Source of the DNA: Diabrotica undecimpunctata
Lineage: Eukaryota > Arthropoda > Insecta > Coleoptera > Chrysomelidae
Direction: 5' to 3'
Assembly (NCBI RefSeq): GCF_040954645.1
Contig: NC_092809.1
Location: forward strand, 135,707,914 to 135,771,913
Length of the DNA stretch: 64,000 nt
The first letter of the stretch is position 1. The number at the start of each line of letters is the position of its first letter. Both the position numbers and the translations under genes were made by a program. This document shows, one piece after another, positions 21,782 through 34,567 of the stretch. The notes beneath the pieces were generated by a model, which worked only from the letters and a program-made list of their open reading frames with translations, had not been told where the DNA came from and made no database searches.

Positions 21782-22865
21782 CAGTGTGTAAAAGCCAAAT
21801 GGAATAAATTCATTATTTAGGTTACTGTACATATTTATAAAAAATCCCGAAACACGTCAAATTTAAATTATAACTTGACATTCTTTAACGTGAAAATGCA
21901 ATCCCTACCTTCAACCCCCTTAGAATGACAGGTACAACCCCCAATTTTTAAAATAGGAAGTATAGGCTTGTGATATATCGTTTGAAAGGTCTTTTCATTC
22001 TCCATTCAAAAATGTTGTCGCTTTCAAGTTTATTAAGATTAATTAAGATAAAATAAATTAAAATCATGTGGTTACCGAAATTCGCTAAAATACAATCAAA
22101 AACTAAAATGTAATGCAAAACGTAATAAAATGTAGAACACGAAAAAGAACTATGAATGTTAATGAAGTAGATGTTCAAAATGTTCACCGCGAACGTCTTG
22201 GCAACATCATAATCTCAAATAAAACTGTCTTCTAACATTATTTAACATAACAGGAGTGATCGACCTAATCGCAAGCGTTATTCGTTCTTTTAAGTCATTT
22301 AAATCAGAAGGTTTAGTTTTGTACACATGGCTCTTCACATATCCCCATAAAAAGAAATCTAATAATGTAAGATCAGGTGATCGCGCTGGCCATTCAATCG
22401 ATCCTCGCCTCCCTATCTACCGATTGGGAAATATTGTATCGAGGTACTGCCGGACATTAAGTTGGTAATGTGGTGGTGCTCCATCCTGCTGAAACCATAT
22501 CGTATTGTTCACTTTCTCATTATCAAGACCTAAACGGGAAATAAGTTTTGAGTATATTTTAGCGAATTTCGGTAACCACATGATTTTAATTTATTTTATC
22601 TTAATTGATCTTAATAAACTTGAAACCGACAACATTTTTGAATGGAGAATGAAAAGACCTTTCAAACGATATATCACAAGCCTATACTTCCTATTTTAAA
22701 AATTGGGGGTTGTACCTGTCATTCTAAGGAGGTTGAAGGTAGGGGTTGCATTTTCACGTTAAAGAATGTCAAGTTATAATTTAAATTTGACTTGTTTCGG
22801 GATTTTTTATAAATATGTACAGTAACCTAAATAATGAATTTATTTCATTTGGCTTTTACAAACTG
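21782..22865 (-). mobile_element. Internally deleted mariner-like element with long TIRs
   Basis: A 1084-bp unit begins CAGTGTGTAAAAGCC and ends with the inverted equivalent GGCTTTTACAAACTG. It is flanked by TA at 21780-21781 and 22866-22867. TIRs of about 305 bp (21782-22088 and 22551-22865) are nearly identical. Removing the element and one TA restores the LINE codons LNI-YKT exactly. The centre holds only the C-terminal part of a minus-strand transposase. Confidence 0.9.
22159..22548 (-). pseudogene. Mariner-like transposase, C-terminal part only
   Basis: The minus frame reads ISRLGLDNEKVNNTIWFQQD, with the second catalytic Asp in QQDGAPPH. Then come IGRRGSIEWPARSPD (third Asp) and LLDFFLWGYVKSHVY, with an end near HFEHLLH. 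Spacing from the second to the third Asp is 36 residues, counting one stop read in frame. Two stops interrupt the frame and the N-terminal half is absent. The same broad family is better preserved at 37.8-38.9 kb. Confidence 0.88.
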
Positions 22866-23110
22866 TATACAAGACCTTAATAAGACCGGTTTTGATGTAT
22901 CGGTCTGAAACGTGGACCTTATCTCAAAATGACGAAAGACTTTTTGGTATTTTTGAGAAAAAGATTTTTGGGGCCGTAAATGAAAATTGGCTATGGCGCC
23001 GAAGATGCAACTTTGAACTATATCAGTTATAAACCGATTCAGATGTTGTGAAATTCGTTAAAGTGCAGAGACTTAGAGGGGCTGGACACATTGCTAGGAT
23101 GTCAGATCAC

Positions 23111-23319
23111 GACTAGATTAACATTTTCAAAACCAGAGGGCACAACTAATTAGTGAAAAGAGATACCACATCAAAAATCACTAAAATGTAATCTTGTGGA
23201 AGTTCAAAGTTATTAATAAATTCACTAAAGTGAAAAGAATCAACAATATTAAAGTTGTTATTATAGTTATAAGATTTATGGAGAAGATATGAATATGATT
23301 TATTCTCCATTTATAGAAA
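23111..23319. other. Short AT-rich spacer
   Basis: Nothing recognised between the RTE-like LINE and the Penelope-like scrap. Confidence 0.4.
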
Positions 23320-23475
23320 ACAAACTCAAACCAACAGATATTTAAATTACCATCCAAATCACAACGTAAACATCAAAAAAAAATTATTAAATTATATAAT
23401 AGAGCCTCAAATACCTGCTCTAATGAAAATGCATTTCAGGTAGAAAAAAAAGTACTAAAAGAGTCATGTATGGTG
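23320..23475 (+). pseudogene. Penelope-like element RT scrap
   Basis: The plus frame gives TNRYLNYHPNHNVNIKKKII then KLYNRASNTCSNENAF. This is the segment just after the catalytic palm in Penelope-like RTs (RYLNY..NHP...KK.VI..L..RA). It is about 50 residues long and no endonuclease follows. Confidence 0.7.
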
Positions 23476-24443
<968 letters not shown>

Positions 24444-24957
24444 GGAAAAACCTAAATTAATAAGAAAAATAAAAGAGGTCAAGTGGAGATGGAAACACGC
24501 ATTGAGATGAACTAATTACAAAAAAAAAACAGGATATTACAACTTACATTAAAAGTTAAAGAATTATCTGGAAATCACGAAGAAAAACACCTAACCGAAT
24601 AATTGACAAAAACAATAAACCTATTAACAAACCAGATGAAATAAAACAAGTATGGACTGAATATATTGAAAATTTTTCATGGACACAATGACGGAACCAA
24701 TTCAAATAGGTAGTCAGGAAGGCCAATATTAATAAAATCTGAATTCCAGTTTGCTATAAACATATTGAAATCTGGCAAAGCCAGTGGGTCAAATAAAGTT
24801 TACATCGAGGCAATTAAACTTATACTTAAGGACAACACAAGCGCAATATCTGTGCTCTTTAACAACGCGTACAAATCGGACGAGATACGTACAAAATGGC
24901 TACTATTGATCTTTGTTCTACTACCAAAAATCAAGAACCTCAAAGTTATAATTATAG

Positions 24958-24969
24958 ATTAATCAGTTT
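24958..24969 (+). repeat. Target-site duplication, left copy (ATTAATCAGTTT)
   Basis: Repeated at 25984-25995 around the nested minus-strand LINE. Confidence 0.85.
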
Positions 24970-25983
24970 CTTCTTCTTCCTCTTTATAAGCAATTCTGCT
25001 TGTCATTGGCGGATTAATACCTCTATGAAAGGTTGTCACTCCATCTTTTGCGCGGTCGTCCGATACTTCTTTTGCCGATTGGTGACTTATCTCTTGCTAT
25101 TTTGACGACACGGGTCTCCTAAATTCCGCTTATATGGTTATTCCATTCTTTTTTCTATTTTGTGTCCCTTCATTTATGCACTGTACGTTACATTTTCTTC
25201 TAATGTCTTCACTTCTCTTTCGATCTCAGCATATTTCGTGTAATTCTTCTCAGTACTCTCATCTCCGCCGTTTCCAGTAGCCTTTGCGTTGTGGCTGTGT
25301 CGGGTTTTGTTTCTGAGGCGTATGTCATTATTGGTCTTACACTTGCTTTATTAATTCTTGACTTCATCTCAGTGCTAATGTGTCTGTTTCACCATATAGT
25401 CTTATTAGGGCATTTTGTCAGTCTATTTTCTTTTTGTACTTGATCTCTCACTTCTTTGTCTATAGCTAGATAGTGTAATTCCCAGGTATTTTATTTCCAT
25501 TACTTGTTAAACACTGATGCCATCAATTTCTATTTTACGTCTGGTTGATTCTTTGCTGACTACTATTGTTTTAGTTTTCTTGGATGAGATTGTCATATTA
25601 AATTCTTTTGCTCTTATGTTAAATCTGTGGACCAGTCTTTGCAGACTATCTTCATCTTGGTCTATCAATATTACGTCGTCTGCGTAACAGAGTATGTTGA
25701 TTTCTTTGTTTCCCATTCTGTATCTTCTTCCTTTGGTAACGGTTTTGATGATTTCATCCGTGATCAAATTGAAGAGCATGGGGCTCAATGACTCCTCTCG
25801 TGTTATTCCTCTGCCTATTTCTAAAGGTTCTGTAAATTGTCCATCTATTCTGACTTCCATTTTGTTGTTTTGGTAAATGTATCGATAGTTTTTATAATAT
25901 TTAAGGGAACTTCTCTATTATACAGAAAATGGATTACATCTTTGAGTTTTACCTTGTCAAACGCTTTTTTTAGGTTTAATTTA
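24970..25983 (-). mobile_element. LINE inserted inside another LINE, 5' truncated
   Basis: About 1.0 kb with its 3' end at 24970 (cttcttcttcctctttataag, an AAG-type tail on the minus strand) and a 12-bp target duplication on both sides. Minus-strand order: NLKKAFDKVKLKDVIHF (about 25920-25970), RT palm 25507-25860, then a long degenerate C-terminus down to 25000. Its subfamily differs from that of its host. Confidence 0.9.
25507..25860 (-). pseudogene. LINE RT palm of the nested element
   Basis: A continuous minus frame carries MLFNLITDEIIKTVTKG, the catalytic NILCYADDVILIDQ with both Asp, LQRLVHRFNIRAKEF and SSKKTKTIVVSKE. Upstream codons (25870-25980) continue the RT with frame breaks. A 'GDSLSP'-like motif is altered to EESLSP. 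The C-terminal part below 25507 is frameshifted. The RT palm is the best preserved part of this copy. Confidence 0.85.
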
Positions 25984-25995
25984 ATTAATCAGTTT
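25984..25995 (+). repeat. Target-site duplication, right copy (ATTAATCAGTTT)
   Basis: Matches 24958-24969; the host LINE frame (LISL.SQLL) resumes here. Confidence 0.85.
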
Positions 25996-26185
25996 AGTGT
26001 CACAATTATTGAAATCATTTTTAGAGGTGATACAACAAGAATATTCAGAAAGTGTGAAGTGTAGATGCTAGAAGAGTGTGAACTCTTGCTCAAATATGTC
26101 AAGGCCAACAAAAAGGTATTTACGTCGCTTTTAAAGACTGTAAAAAAGCTTTCAACAAAGTTAAACAAAACATTCTCATGAAATT

Positions 26186-26512
26186 TTCTATTTTTGTGGG
26201 GAATAAGCCACAATTTTGCTTTAAAATTAAGTTTATTTGACGTTTCTATTTTCACTTCGGAAATCATTCTCAAAATATAAAAATTAATAAATTAAACAAA
26301 TTATGTTTTTGTTGTTGGGTGAAAAATTCTTCTAATAATTTAATTTTATCTTTCTCGTTTATATTGACAATACAGACATTATATATTTTAAAGTAGATGA
26401 CTTAAAAATGATATTGCCAACATTTTTAAGTTGCGTTCCTGGGACGACTTTATAGTAAGATAATTTATTCGATTACATAAAATCAACTTTAACTGTGTTA
26501 AACTTTAACTAA
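26186..26512. other. Noncoding insertion with 'gacgtttc...cttcgg' signature
   Basis: Interrupts the host LINE between QNILMKF and RQGCVLSP. It contains gacgtttctattttcacttc at about 26239-26258, followed by a 'cattctcaaaata' block, akin to the noncoding blocks at 1.28, 34.69 and 52.53 kb. Probably the end of a Penelope-like or similar repeat. No coding sequence or clear target duplication. Confidence 0.5.
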
Positions 26513-27395
26513 AAAGACAAGGCTGTGTACTCTCACCATTACTATTTAATTTATACTGCAAAGAGTTATTTACACAAGCACTTGAAAATGAAAAGAAGAG
26601 ATCAAGATAAATAATGGAACTAAATAATATTCGATATGCTGACTATATAATCATTATCGCTGAAACTAAGAGAAACCTTCAGACGCTACTAAACACAATT
26701 TGAGATACTCTGAAACAGTTTTTTGGTTTAATACTAAATATGAAGAAAATAAAACAATGGTTATCAGTACGAAAGGTAAGGTCATAACAAATATCCAGAG
26801 AGAAAATGGTCGTAACAAATATCCAAAAAAGATATTGAACAAGTTAAACAAATGAAATACTTAGGAATCTGGATTACTGAAGATCTAAATTCGAAATCAG
26901 AAATTCGATCTAGAATAGAGCACTCAAGAGCACTTCGGTAATGAGAAATTTTTCGAATAACCAAAGACTTAATCTGCAAATCCAATATCACATAGTAAAA
27001 TTTTATATCCACTATTTATACTTTTGTTTATGGCGCCGAAGCTTGGACTGTTAACGTTGGATTGTAATAAGAAAGCTGGAAGGTTTTGAGACGCGACTTT
27101 TTAGGAGACTTTTAAAAATACCATGGGTATATCATATTACGAACGAAATAGTGTTGCACAGAATGGAAAGAGACATTTTTATCGAGAGAAAGACAGCATA
27201 TTTGGGGCACATACATAGAAATGATAAGTACAAGTTATTGCAGCTGATAATGAAGGATACAATCGAAGGTCTTGTTAAACCACAAATATTTTAGCTAAAA
27301 AACATTAACGACTGAACCGGATTAACTACACGTTTTAAGAAAAGTAGAAAATAAAAGCGAATTTGCAATGGTTATAGCCAGCCCTTGGCGAATTT

Positions 27396-28150
27396 TCCTG
27401 CGCCCTTTATGGCAGAGAAAAATTTGCCAAGCTCTCGTGTTTGAATTAATAATCAACAAAGTGTTATGACGTCATTTCAGGTTCTCATGCTTTCGTCAGA
27501 TACTTGAGATGAATGCAAAATCAAACACGTTAGCCTATAAAGGTGCCATCCACTTTGATGACCATCAACGAAAACGACCTAATAATATCGTTTTCTGTCA
27601 TTTGCGCTAGATGAAATGTGCAAAAATTCACATCTTTTAACAAAAGCTTGCTATTGCTTGTAAACTTTTGATTGTGGGGGTGTTAACCCACTGTACAACC
27701 TCGGGGTTTATTATGGTGTAGTTATTAGCGTGTAGTTTTAAGGCATTGAAAATTCGTCTTTTGTCCTCTCTCGTCTGCTACCTAATGCACACACATTGTA
27801 AGCCATGCACCCAGTACAGAGTTCTATTTCTAGAACCTCCGAATCTTTTGTCGGCAATAGTGTACATTACTGGGAGTTTTATATATTACAGTATGAACAT
27901 CGGCAACCCATACTGCCTCCAACATCCTTTAACAACCCCACCACCAAATCGGGGGCCAATTTTTTTGCGGCATTTCCAGTTTTTTAATGAAGTCTTCCTT
28001 AACACTAATAGTTGTATATTCCACCATAACCACATCATCGACAAAAGCTACTATAATACGAGGACCTTGATTTATAAAGAGAAGAGATTTTATCGTACTA
28101 TATTCTACAATGCAAAGCTGAAGAGGAGTATGGGATAGGACATATTCCTG
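27396..28150. other. Unrecognised, less AT-rich segment
   Basis: A 130-codon plus frame (27746-28138) has no recognised domain. On the minus strand, IIVAFVDDVVMVE at about 28020-28062 resembles an RT catalytic motif, but the neighbouring residues give no further RT blocks. Either an old LINE or a unique sequence. Confidence 0.35.
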
Positions 28151-31100
28151 TTTAGATCAAAGAATTTTTAATAAATGCTGTAGCATTGCTGTAGCAAAAT
28201 AAAGAGAAATTTTTTTAGCGTTTTTATTTTATAATAAAAACCGGTATTTCATATGAAATTATTTTTGTAAAATAATTATTTTGATAAAGGTTTTAAATTT
28301 GATTTTATACAGAGGCCCAATCTTTTTGATGCTGTGTCTAAGTAATCGAATTTCAAGAAAAATATTGTTAACAATTTAAATTCAAATTTTGCTTGTTTGA
28401 TTAACGATATTGTTTATTTAAAAACTCATTAGTAACCAATTAGAATATTATAATTTATTAAAACATTATTTTCAAAACCTTCCAAAAACAAAACAACATA
28501 ATATAAAAAACTTTTTCAGAAAAAAAATATATCTAATACCGTTTCGCATCCCACTTCTCTCAAAAAACAAACAAATGACTTCGAGTTTTGTTAATCTACC
28601 TTCGGGAGGAAAACTTGGTCATTTGTCATTTTTTTAGACACTAATGACTCAGTTTGTTCGTTAAGAGAAATTAATAACGAAGAATATAATCTATTCTTCC
28701 TTCCCATTACATTTATGAATGTATTTATATATAATTTTCCAACGCTTTATCAAATTATTATTTTTATCTTTAAGTTCCAGAAAAAGAATAAATTAGGAAT
28801 TGGCAAAATACTTACGTTAATGATAAAAAAATAATTATACATTCGTCTTTGGTATATTATGTAGGTTTTCAAGTTTTTCCTAGAAGGAAATATCTCGGTT
28901 TTTTAATATGATAACGTCATGATAAACTAAAAAATTTTAATGGTCTAATTCTTACACTTTTTTAACCATATATCTAAATGTAACAAATTTGGTTTGGACG
29001 TGTTCAACGTCGATATGTCAATCATTTAATAGTAAGAATTGCTAATTTTTAAGTTCCTGGAAGGAGTAGAAGAGAAAGACCAAAGTAAATCTGGAGAGAC
29101 ACTTAGCCAAGACATGTCGGTAAAGGGGATTAATATTGATATGACCCAAGATAGTAACTTGCAAAAAAAAATGTAATTAGAGAAACCGATAGGGGCATAG
29201 GCATAAAGGCAAAGAGAATAACAAAAGACTATATTCTGTTATATCATGTTATACTTGCTTTTGCGTCTTAATCTTTAAGTTTATTGTCGTAGTTATTGTT
29301 CTTACTAGTAAATCCAGACTGTCGAATGCCAATTGCTATAAGATGTATTGATTTTTTTCGGTATTTTTCGTGATGTGACATGCTCAATTAGATTAAGATA
29401 TTTTTATTGCTATCTAGAAGACTGAACTAACCTAAAATTGATTGATAAATTATTTTCTGATTCACCATGGCACTAAATTTATCTGAAGCTGTTCACTAAC
29501 TACATAATGATGGTAATAGTAGTTCAGTATTAAAGATATTTCCTTAACACATGTGCGTTCATTAAAAAACATCTATCGTAAAAATATAATTTTTTTTTTA
29601 TTAAATCACTACCTTATAAATTGTTTGTAATAAAAATAGATTGTGTTTTCTACTTTTTGGTTTTTTGTTACTGATTTATTTATTCGCAAAATATTAACAT
29701 TAGTTATTCTTATCGAATCAACTTCCTACTGTTTTCGTAACTAAATATTTATACAAGCATTTCAGGAAAAACGTTTAGAATGTAAATAATGACAATATTA
29801 AAGTGTGAACGATATAATATATGTATATAGCCAACCGTTTCTTGGGCGCCACCGGAAGAAAAGCGATTGCCCTTTAACTCACTTTAATGTTGCTAGGAAC
29901 TTCTGACATTTAGATTTAGATTATTACTTTATTCAAGGAGCTTAACATGATCATAATCTTTTTTTTTGTAAGAAAATAATTTTTTAGAATGTTGTTATTA
30001 GTCGTCACCAATGAATAACCTTTTAATTTTTAATGGTAAATATTCAATTTAGGTACTTATCTTAACTGCAAAAAATAAGTCCACCTTAGTTTGTTTTAGA
30101 ATATGATTACTGTTTAATAATGAATGAAAATTGCACTTTGACATAGATCCCAATGTCTGATTCCAATTTAAATAGTTTAAAAATGGAAACAACATTTTAA
30201 AGAACTGCTAACGGATATAAACCAAGACTCAATAGCCCAGTCTGGTTAAAAAAAAGGTCGAAAAATTTTTCGCAGATATCTGAAGCTTTTAAGACATAGG
30301 TGGGGGTTACTAGATGACGAATAGATGAAAAAGTACTCGTATTTTTACTTTGCGTTTTTTTTTTAACGATAATTTATGGTCACAATTTTCATTTTTTGTC
30401 TATAAGTTTTTTCCCTTATATTTTACATAAACAATATAAATATCTTTTTTTTTTAATTCAAATTGATAAATAATTTACGGAGATATTTATAAATTTTATT
30501 AATTTATTTATTAACAAAATAAACTATTATTAATACATTTAAACATCGAGGAATTACCGTATTTTAAATTTGTGCGAAATTTGTTTATCCCTGAGGCTAA
30601 ATATTTAAACTATTGAACTTGCTTTATTAATGACGCTAGACACATTTAGCAAATTTCATAGGATTCTTTGAGACTTAAACTATCTCAGAACTTAAATGCA
30701 TATTGCGTTTTCATCGAAATTATTTACAAAATAAACGTTTGAAAAAGGGGTATGTTTTTTACTTATAAACAATTGTAATATCTTCTATATTTTTCAAGCT
30801 ACAGACTTGTACGTACAACCATTGGATAGCTGATAAAAAACTTACAATAAAAAAAAAACCTTTTATGACCAATAGGAACGAAGTTAGGGACTATTTTTTA
30901 AAAAATCATATCTCCATTTTTTTATAATAAACATTAAGAAGTAAAATTTGCACACAAATTTTGAATGAAAATCTAAACTTTATATTAAAACTTATAGCTA
31001 TAAAATTCATCCAACCTTTCTAAACTTACAGCCCTTTGAAACGAAGGTACTTTCGAAAGATCGACATAGGAAAGTGGAAGGAATAACTGTTTCAGCTCCG

Positions 31101-31305
31101 TTTTTTTTTTTTTTTTTTTCGAGATCGGAACTTCAAATTGAAACACGTTGGAAAAATTTACATTACCTCCGCTTCCATTGCAGTTAGAAGCCTCGTTTTT
31201 TAATCTGGGGTAGCTCATCAAAATATGAATATCTATATAGTTTTCACTGGCCGGGAAATATGGGAAACCTCGAAAAAATTACTTTACTTTACTAAACTGT
31301 AAAAA
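28151..31305. other. Long AT-rich stretch without recognised features
   Basis: About 3.1 kb in which no frame, TIR or transposon motif could be supported. The only minus frame (30985-31221) includes a Lys run from an about 19-bp poly-T (31101-31119). A small GC pocket sits at about 29835-29875. This may be intergenic or intronic sequence, or very old repeats. Confidence 0.5.
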
Positions 31306-31698
31306 CTGAAATCCTAATCCATAAAAAAGTTGGTGGCATTCGAAACGTGGCTATATGGGCGTATTCTTAAATTTCATTGGACTTCAAAAATCTTAAACGA
31401 AGAAGTGTTAAGAAGAATTGGACATGGCTAAAAGCTTATAAACAGAATTAAAATAAGAAAAACATGGTATCTGGGCCACATACTCTGAATCTATAAATAC
31501 TCTCGTCTACACACCATCATACCAGGAAGAGTAGAGAGAAGAAAAGGCTTAGAAAGTAAGAAGAAATCTTGGCTGAAAAATATCAGAAATTGGACTAACC
31601 TTAGTGTTGAATGGATATTCCACATTGCGAAAGATAGCGAATCGTTTAAAGAAGTGATTTCCAACTTTCATTAGAAGACAGCACAATAAAAAGAAGAC
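31306..31698 (+). pseudogene. LINE C-terminal fragment
   Basis: The plus frames read KLVAFETWLYGRILKFHW, LNEEVLRRIGHG, TWYLGHI, KSWLKNISNWTNLSVEWI and VISNFH, then an aagaagac tail near 31690. This is the usual post-RT C-terminus of the main LINE group, with one stop and a short frame break. Confidence 0.75.
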
Positions 31699-31699
31699 A

Positions 31700-32271
31700 T
31701 TAATCTTCTAAACTTCGGCGACAATTGATCCAGTAAAATCTGTCTCGAACTCTAACCAGTGCTCTTTTGACTCAATTTCCTCCAGAAAGGCTGATATGAA
31801 ATTCTTGCGACAGAATTTCAATGTACGATTTTGGAAGTACCACTTGTTGAACTGTACGTACTCCCTCGGGACTTTCCCACTTCCATTGGATTACTGGAAA
31901 GATAGGAAGGACTTCTGTTATCCCCAGCACGCCTCTATAGTTCCACTGGATTTGGTTATTTCCTGCCAAATAGGTCTTACTCCATTTTTAAGACATTCTC
32001 GTATGACTTTTAAGTCATTATCTTTCTTTTAATTAGTTTTTAGGTTTTCCCGGACACTCTGATTATTATCTTCTTCCTGTTTAACTTTAGTTACCTAGAG
32101 ACGTACTTCTTCGGTTACGACCTCCTTTTCTTCAAGTACTTTACAGTACTGGCATAGTTGTCCCAAACAGAATAGGCTAGAAAATATAGACATTGTTATG
32201 GAGACGCCCTTTTCGATGTACCACATCGAAGTTATACTGTTCGAGTCTCTCTATCCCACCGCTGCCACCAA
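31700..32271 (-). pseudogene. Ty3/gypsy-like LTR retrotransposon interior, mostly deleted
   Basis: On the minus strand, CLKNGVRPIWQEITK (about 32000), VLPKSYIEILSQEFH and LVRVRDRFYWINCRR (31710-31860) match the zinc-binding N-terminus of gypsy-type integrase and the preceding linker. Upstream (32250-32271) is a primer-binding-site-like string directly after an LTR-like end. Gag, protease, RT and RNase H are absent, so a very large internal deletion joins the leader to integrase. Confidence 0.6.
32254..32270 (-). promoter_or_regulatory. tRNA primer-binding-site-like sequence
   Basis: The minus-strand TGGTGGCAGCGGTGGGA lies one base inside the LTR-like end (TAACA). Such TGG-starting strings are complementary to tRNA 3' ends and prime LTR-element reverse transcription. 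The tRNA was not identified. Confidence 0.5.
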
Positions 32272-32470
32272 TGTTACTCTTCTTTAAAATCACTTTATTT
32301 CGAACAGCAACAATATTACAATATTTGTTGACAACTTAAACTTAATGACAACTATCAACTTTAAAAACTTAATTACTTCTGTTTTTTAAACTGTCAACTT
32401 TCTGTGATTATAAACATTTTCTAAAGTTCTAGACATTACTAGACATTTCGGGATTTTTCGATGATATTTC
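32272..32470 (-). repeat. Probable LTR (partial, outer end uncertain)
   Basis: Starts TGTTAC on the plus strand. On the minus strand it ends with cgaaataaagtg (a poly(A) signal) and then ...GAGTAACA before the primer site. The opposite boundary is not defined because no second LTR is visible in the window. Confidence 0.45.
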
Positions 32471-33240
32471 AAAAAGTCTCGATCTTTTTAAATATATATT
32501 ATGATTTGAAAAAGTAGAAGAATTTTATAGACAGAAAAAAGGAAGAAGAAGCTAAATTTATGAAAAAAATTGTTATTTGTACGTGGAGATAAGAATAGAG
32601 AAAGCCTTGTAATTACATTATGGTTTCTTTGTGTGTGTGGGTGTTAGAAATGATACAAACTTTATATGGTGAATGATTTAAATTAGAAACTTATTTTGAA
32701 ATATTAGTTTAATATTAATTTAAAATATATAAAAGAAACAAATTTGTTTCGTTAACAAAATTCATAGGAAAACCTTTTACCTGTCTTCTTCATGGTTTAA
32801 ATAAAAATAATATAAGCAATTTAACGTTGTCTACGTAATTATCGAGGTGCTGTGTTATTCTTTTTATCAAAAACAAAAAATGAGAACGTTGAGTGATTTT
32901 TTGATATATTGGAAAATTTGATTTGTTTTTGAAACGCAAAAAGATGATTGGTTAAAAAGAGAGAGTGTGGAAGGAGACTTTAAATGTTGGATGAATTTCT
33001 ATCCTATCCTATCCTAATCCTATTTCCTATTGAACACCAGTTAAATATAAAGGAATATCTGAACTCAAACAAAAACCCTGAGATATAATTAAGTCTAATT
33101 AATTAATAATTTGGCGTCTGTATTTAAAATGATCCAGATATATGAATTTAAAAACTCACTAAATAAATTTTATTTGTTAATTATATTGAAATTAATTAAA
33201 ATTAGAAATTTTATTTAATTTTCTAATAGATTTCAAAATC

Positions 33241-33243
<3 letters not shown>
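32471..33243. other. AT-rich, no gene
   Basis: Contains a short tatcc repeat near 33001-33015. Nothing else supported. Confidence 0.5.

Positions 33244-33310
<67 letters not shown>
33244..33310. repeat. (AT)n microsatellite
   Basis: About 33 AT units. Confidence 0.97.
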
Positions 33311-33313
<3 letters not shown>

Positions 33314-33567
33314 CGTTCAAATTATCGGGTATAGTGGTCTATAATAAAAATCTTTCTTTTTTTTAAATTACTCAATATTTCGCTATTTATTTAAAAGCTT
33401 CCTCAGGAGTAAACTAAAAACAATTTGAACATTACAAAAAATGGCGTACAAATAAATTTTAAAACACTTACAGAATTTAAAAGATTTCGCAAATAAAAAC
33501 TGACATTGAAGTATTTGAAATTTTGAATGTCAAAATTAAATTGTCTTAAATAATCACTTCTAATATA

Positions 33568-33571
<4 letters not shown>
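33311..33571. other. Noncoding block between two (AT)n tracts
   Basis: Contains ttcaaattatcgggtatag and aatatttcgct...cttcctcagg (33340-33410), which reads on the minus strand as cctgagg...gcgaaatatt. It resembles the other '...gtttcg.../ctgatgagg' noncoding blocks in this window and is probably a Penelope-like terminus. No frame. Confidence 0.4.

Positions 33572-33650
<79 letters not shown>
33572..33650. repeat. (AT)n microsatellite
   Basis: About 39 AT units. Confidence 0.97.
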
Positions 33651-33652
<2 letters not shown>

Positions 33653-34239
33653 TACAACAAATCATGGATAAAAAGAGACAGTAACTCAAATCCAATATTT
33701 GGATAGACATAAGAGAATAAAAAAAATGGGAAGAACACATACTATTCTACAAAGTTTTGCCATCATAAACATGCTTTAAATACACCGTGTTCCAATTTAA
33801 TTTGTTCCACAATCAAATTAACAATATTACATACCAGGCGTCCGTAATTTTTTTGTTTACCTGCTAATTGTAACTCGCTGTATAGCCATTACTTTTCACC
33901 CCTGGATAATTACACCCTCTGACCTATTCACCAATAAAACTGGAACATATCTACAAACACATTTTACATTAAAAATACAACACGAGGGCTGGTTGATGGT
34001 GATGCTGCCCGCCGTTCGACCCTGACCGTTCCATATTTTCTTTTTGCCGTTTTCCCATTTCCCTCTTTCGGCTCTTGTGCAATTATTGGAAGGAGTTCGA
34101 AACCGAATGATTCTTTTTATGTCGAGTGGTTTTAATTGGAAAAAATTTGAATGAAGAGCTTTGTGACGATGGATCGTAGAGGACCATTGATGCTTTCGAC
34201 TGGCCTTTTTATGTACTGAATTAAAATCCATTTATGATA
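33651..34239. other. Unrecognised sequence between (AT)n tracts
   Basis: A minus frame (33896-34231) of 111 codons spans a less AT-rich part, with no recognised domain or splice context. It could be unique host DNA or an unknown repeat. Confidence 0.35.
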
Positions 34240-34243
34240 CATA

Positions 34244-34328
<85 letters not shown>
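34240..34328. repeat. (AT)n microsatellite
   Basis: About 44 AT units with one phase break. Confidence 0.97.
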
Positions 34329-34331
<3 letters not shown>

Positions 34332-34435
34332 GAATAAAAAAATAGTTAACCAATAGCCCTTTTATTGACTCCAACCCATCCAAAACAGTTATATATTTGT
34401 TCCAAACGAGTCACAAGTACTTCTTTTTTCTTATT

Positions 34436-34437
<2 letters not shown>

Positions 34438-34482
<45 letters not shown>

Positions 34483-34503
34483 AAATATATACATATATAT
34501 ATT

Positions 34504-34558
<55 letters not shown>

Positions 34559-34567
34559 TTAAATATA
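34438..34567. repeat. Compound (AT)n microsatellite
   Basis: AT runs interrupted by tgtataaatatatac-type breaks. Confidence 0.95.

Larger units (their letters stand above)
21330..23110 (+). pseudogene. RTE-like LINE ORF2, split by a mariner-like element
   Basis: The first part (21340-21530) includes LKDNKAPRIDKICSEMFKK. The second part (21557-21781) has ELVKEFTYLRSLINATN and HLKNKNINRAVKLNI. The frame resumes after the inserted element at 22866 with YKTLIRPVLMYRSETWTL, FGIFEKKIFGAVNENW, NFELYQL and LRGAGHIARMSD. The GHIARM-type ending is usual for RTE-like LINEs, and a related C-terminus lies at 60.9 kb. A gap near 21540 shows that catalytic RT is missing, so the copy is dead. Confidence 0.85.

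Noticed and set aside
24970..25110. Plus-strand frame with Phe/Leu run as part of the host LINE
   Set aside because: It is the antisense of the nested LINE's 3' tail; the host frame resumes only at 25984.
27746..28138. 130-codon plus frame
   Set aside because: No recognised domain; overlaps other frames; weak composition evidence only.
33001..33030. tatcc repeats as possible telomere-like (TTAGG)n
   Set aside because: Only a few units and the unit is not TTAGG/CCTAA except once.
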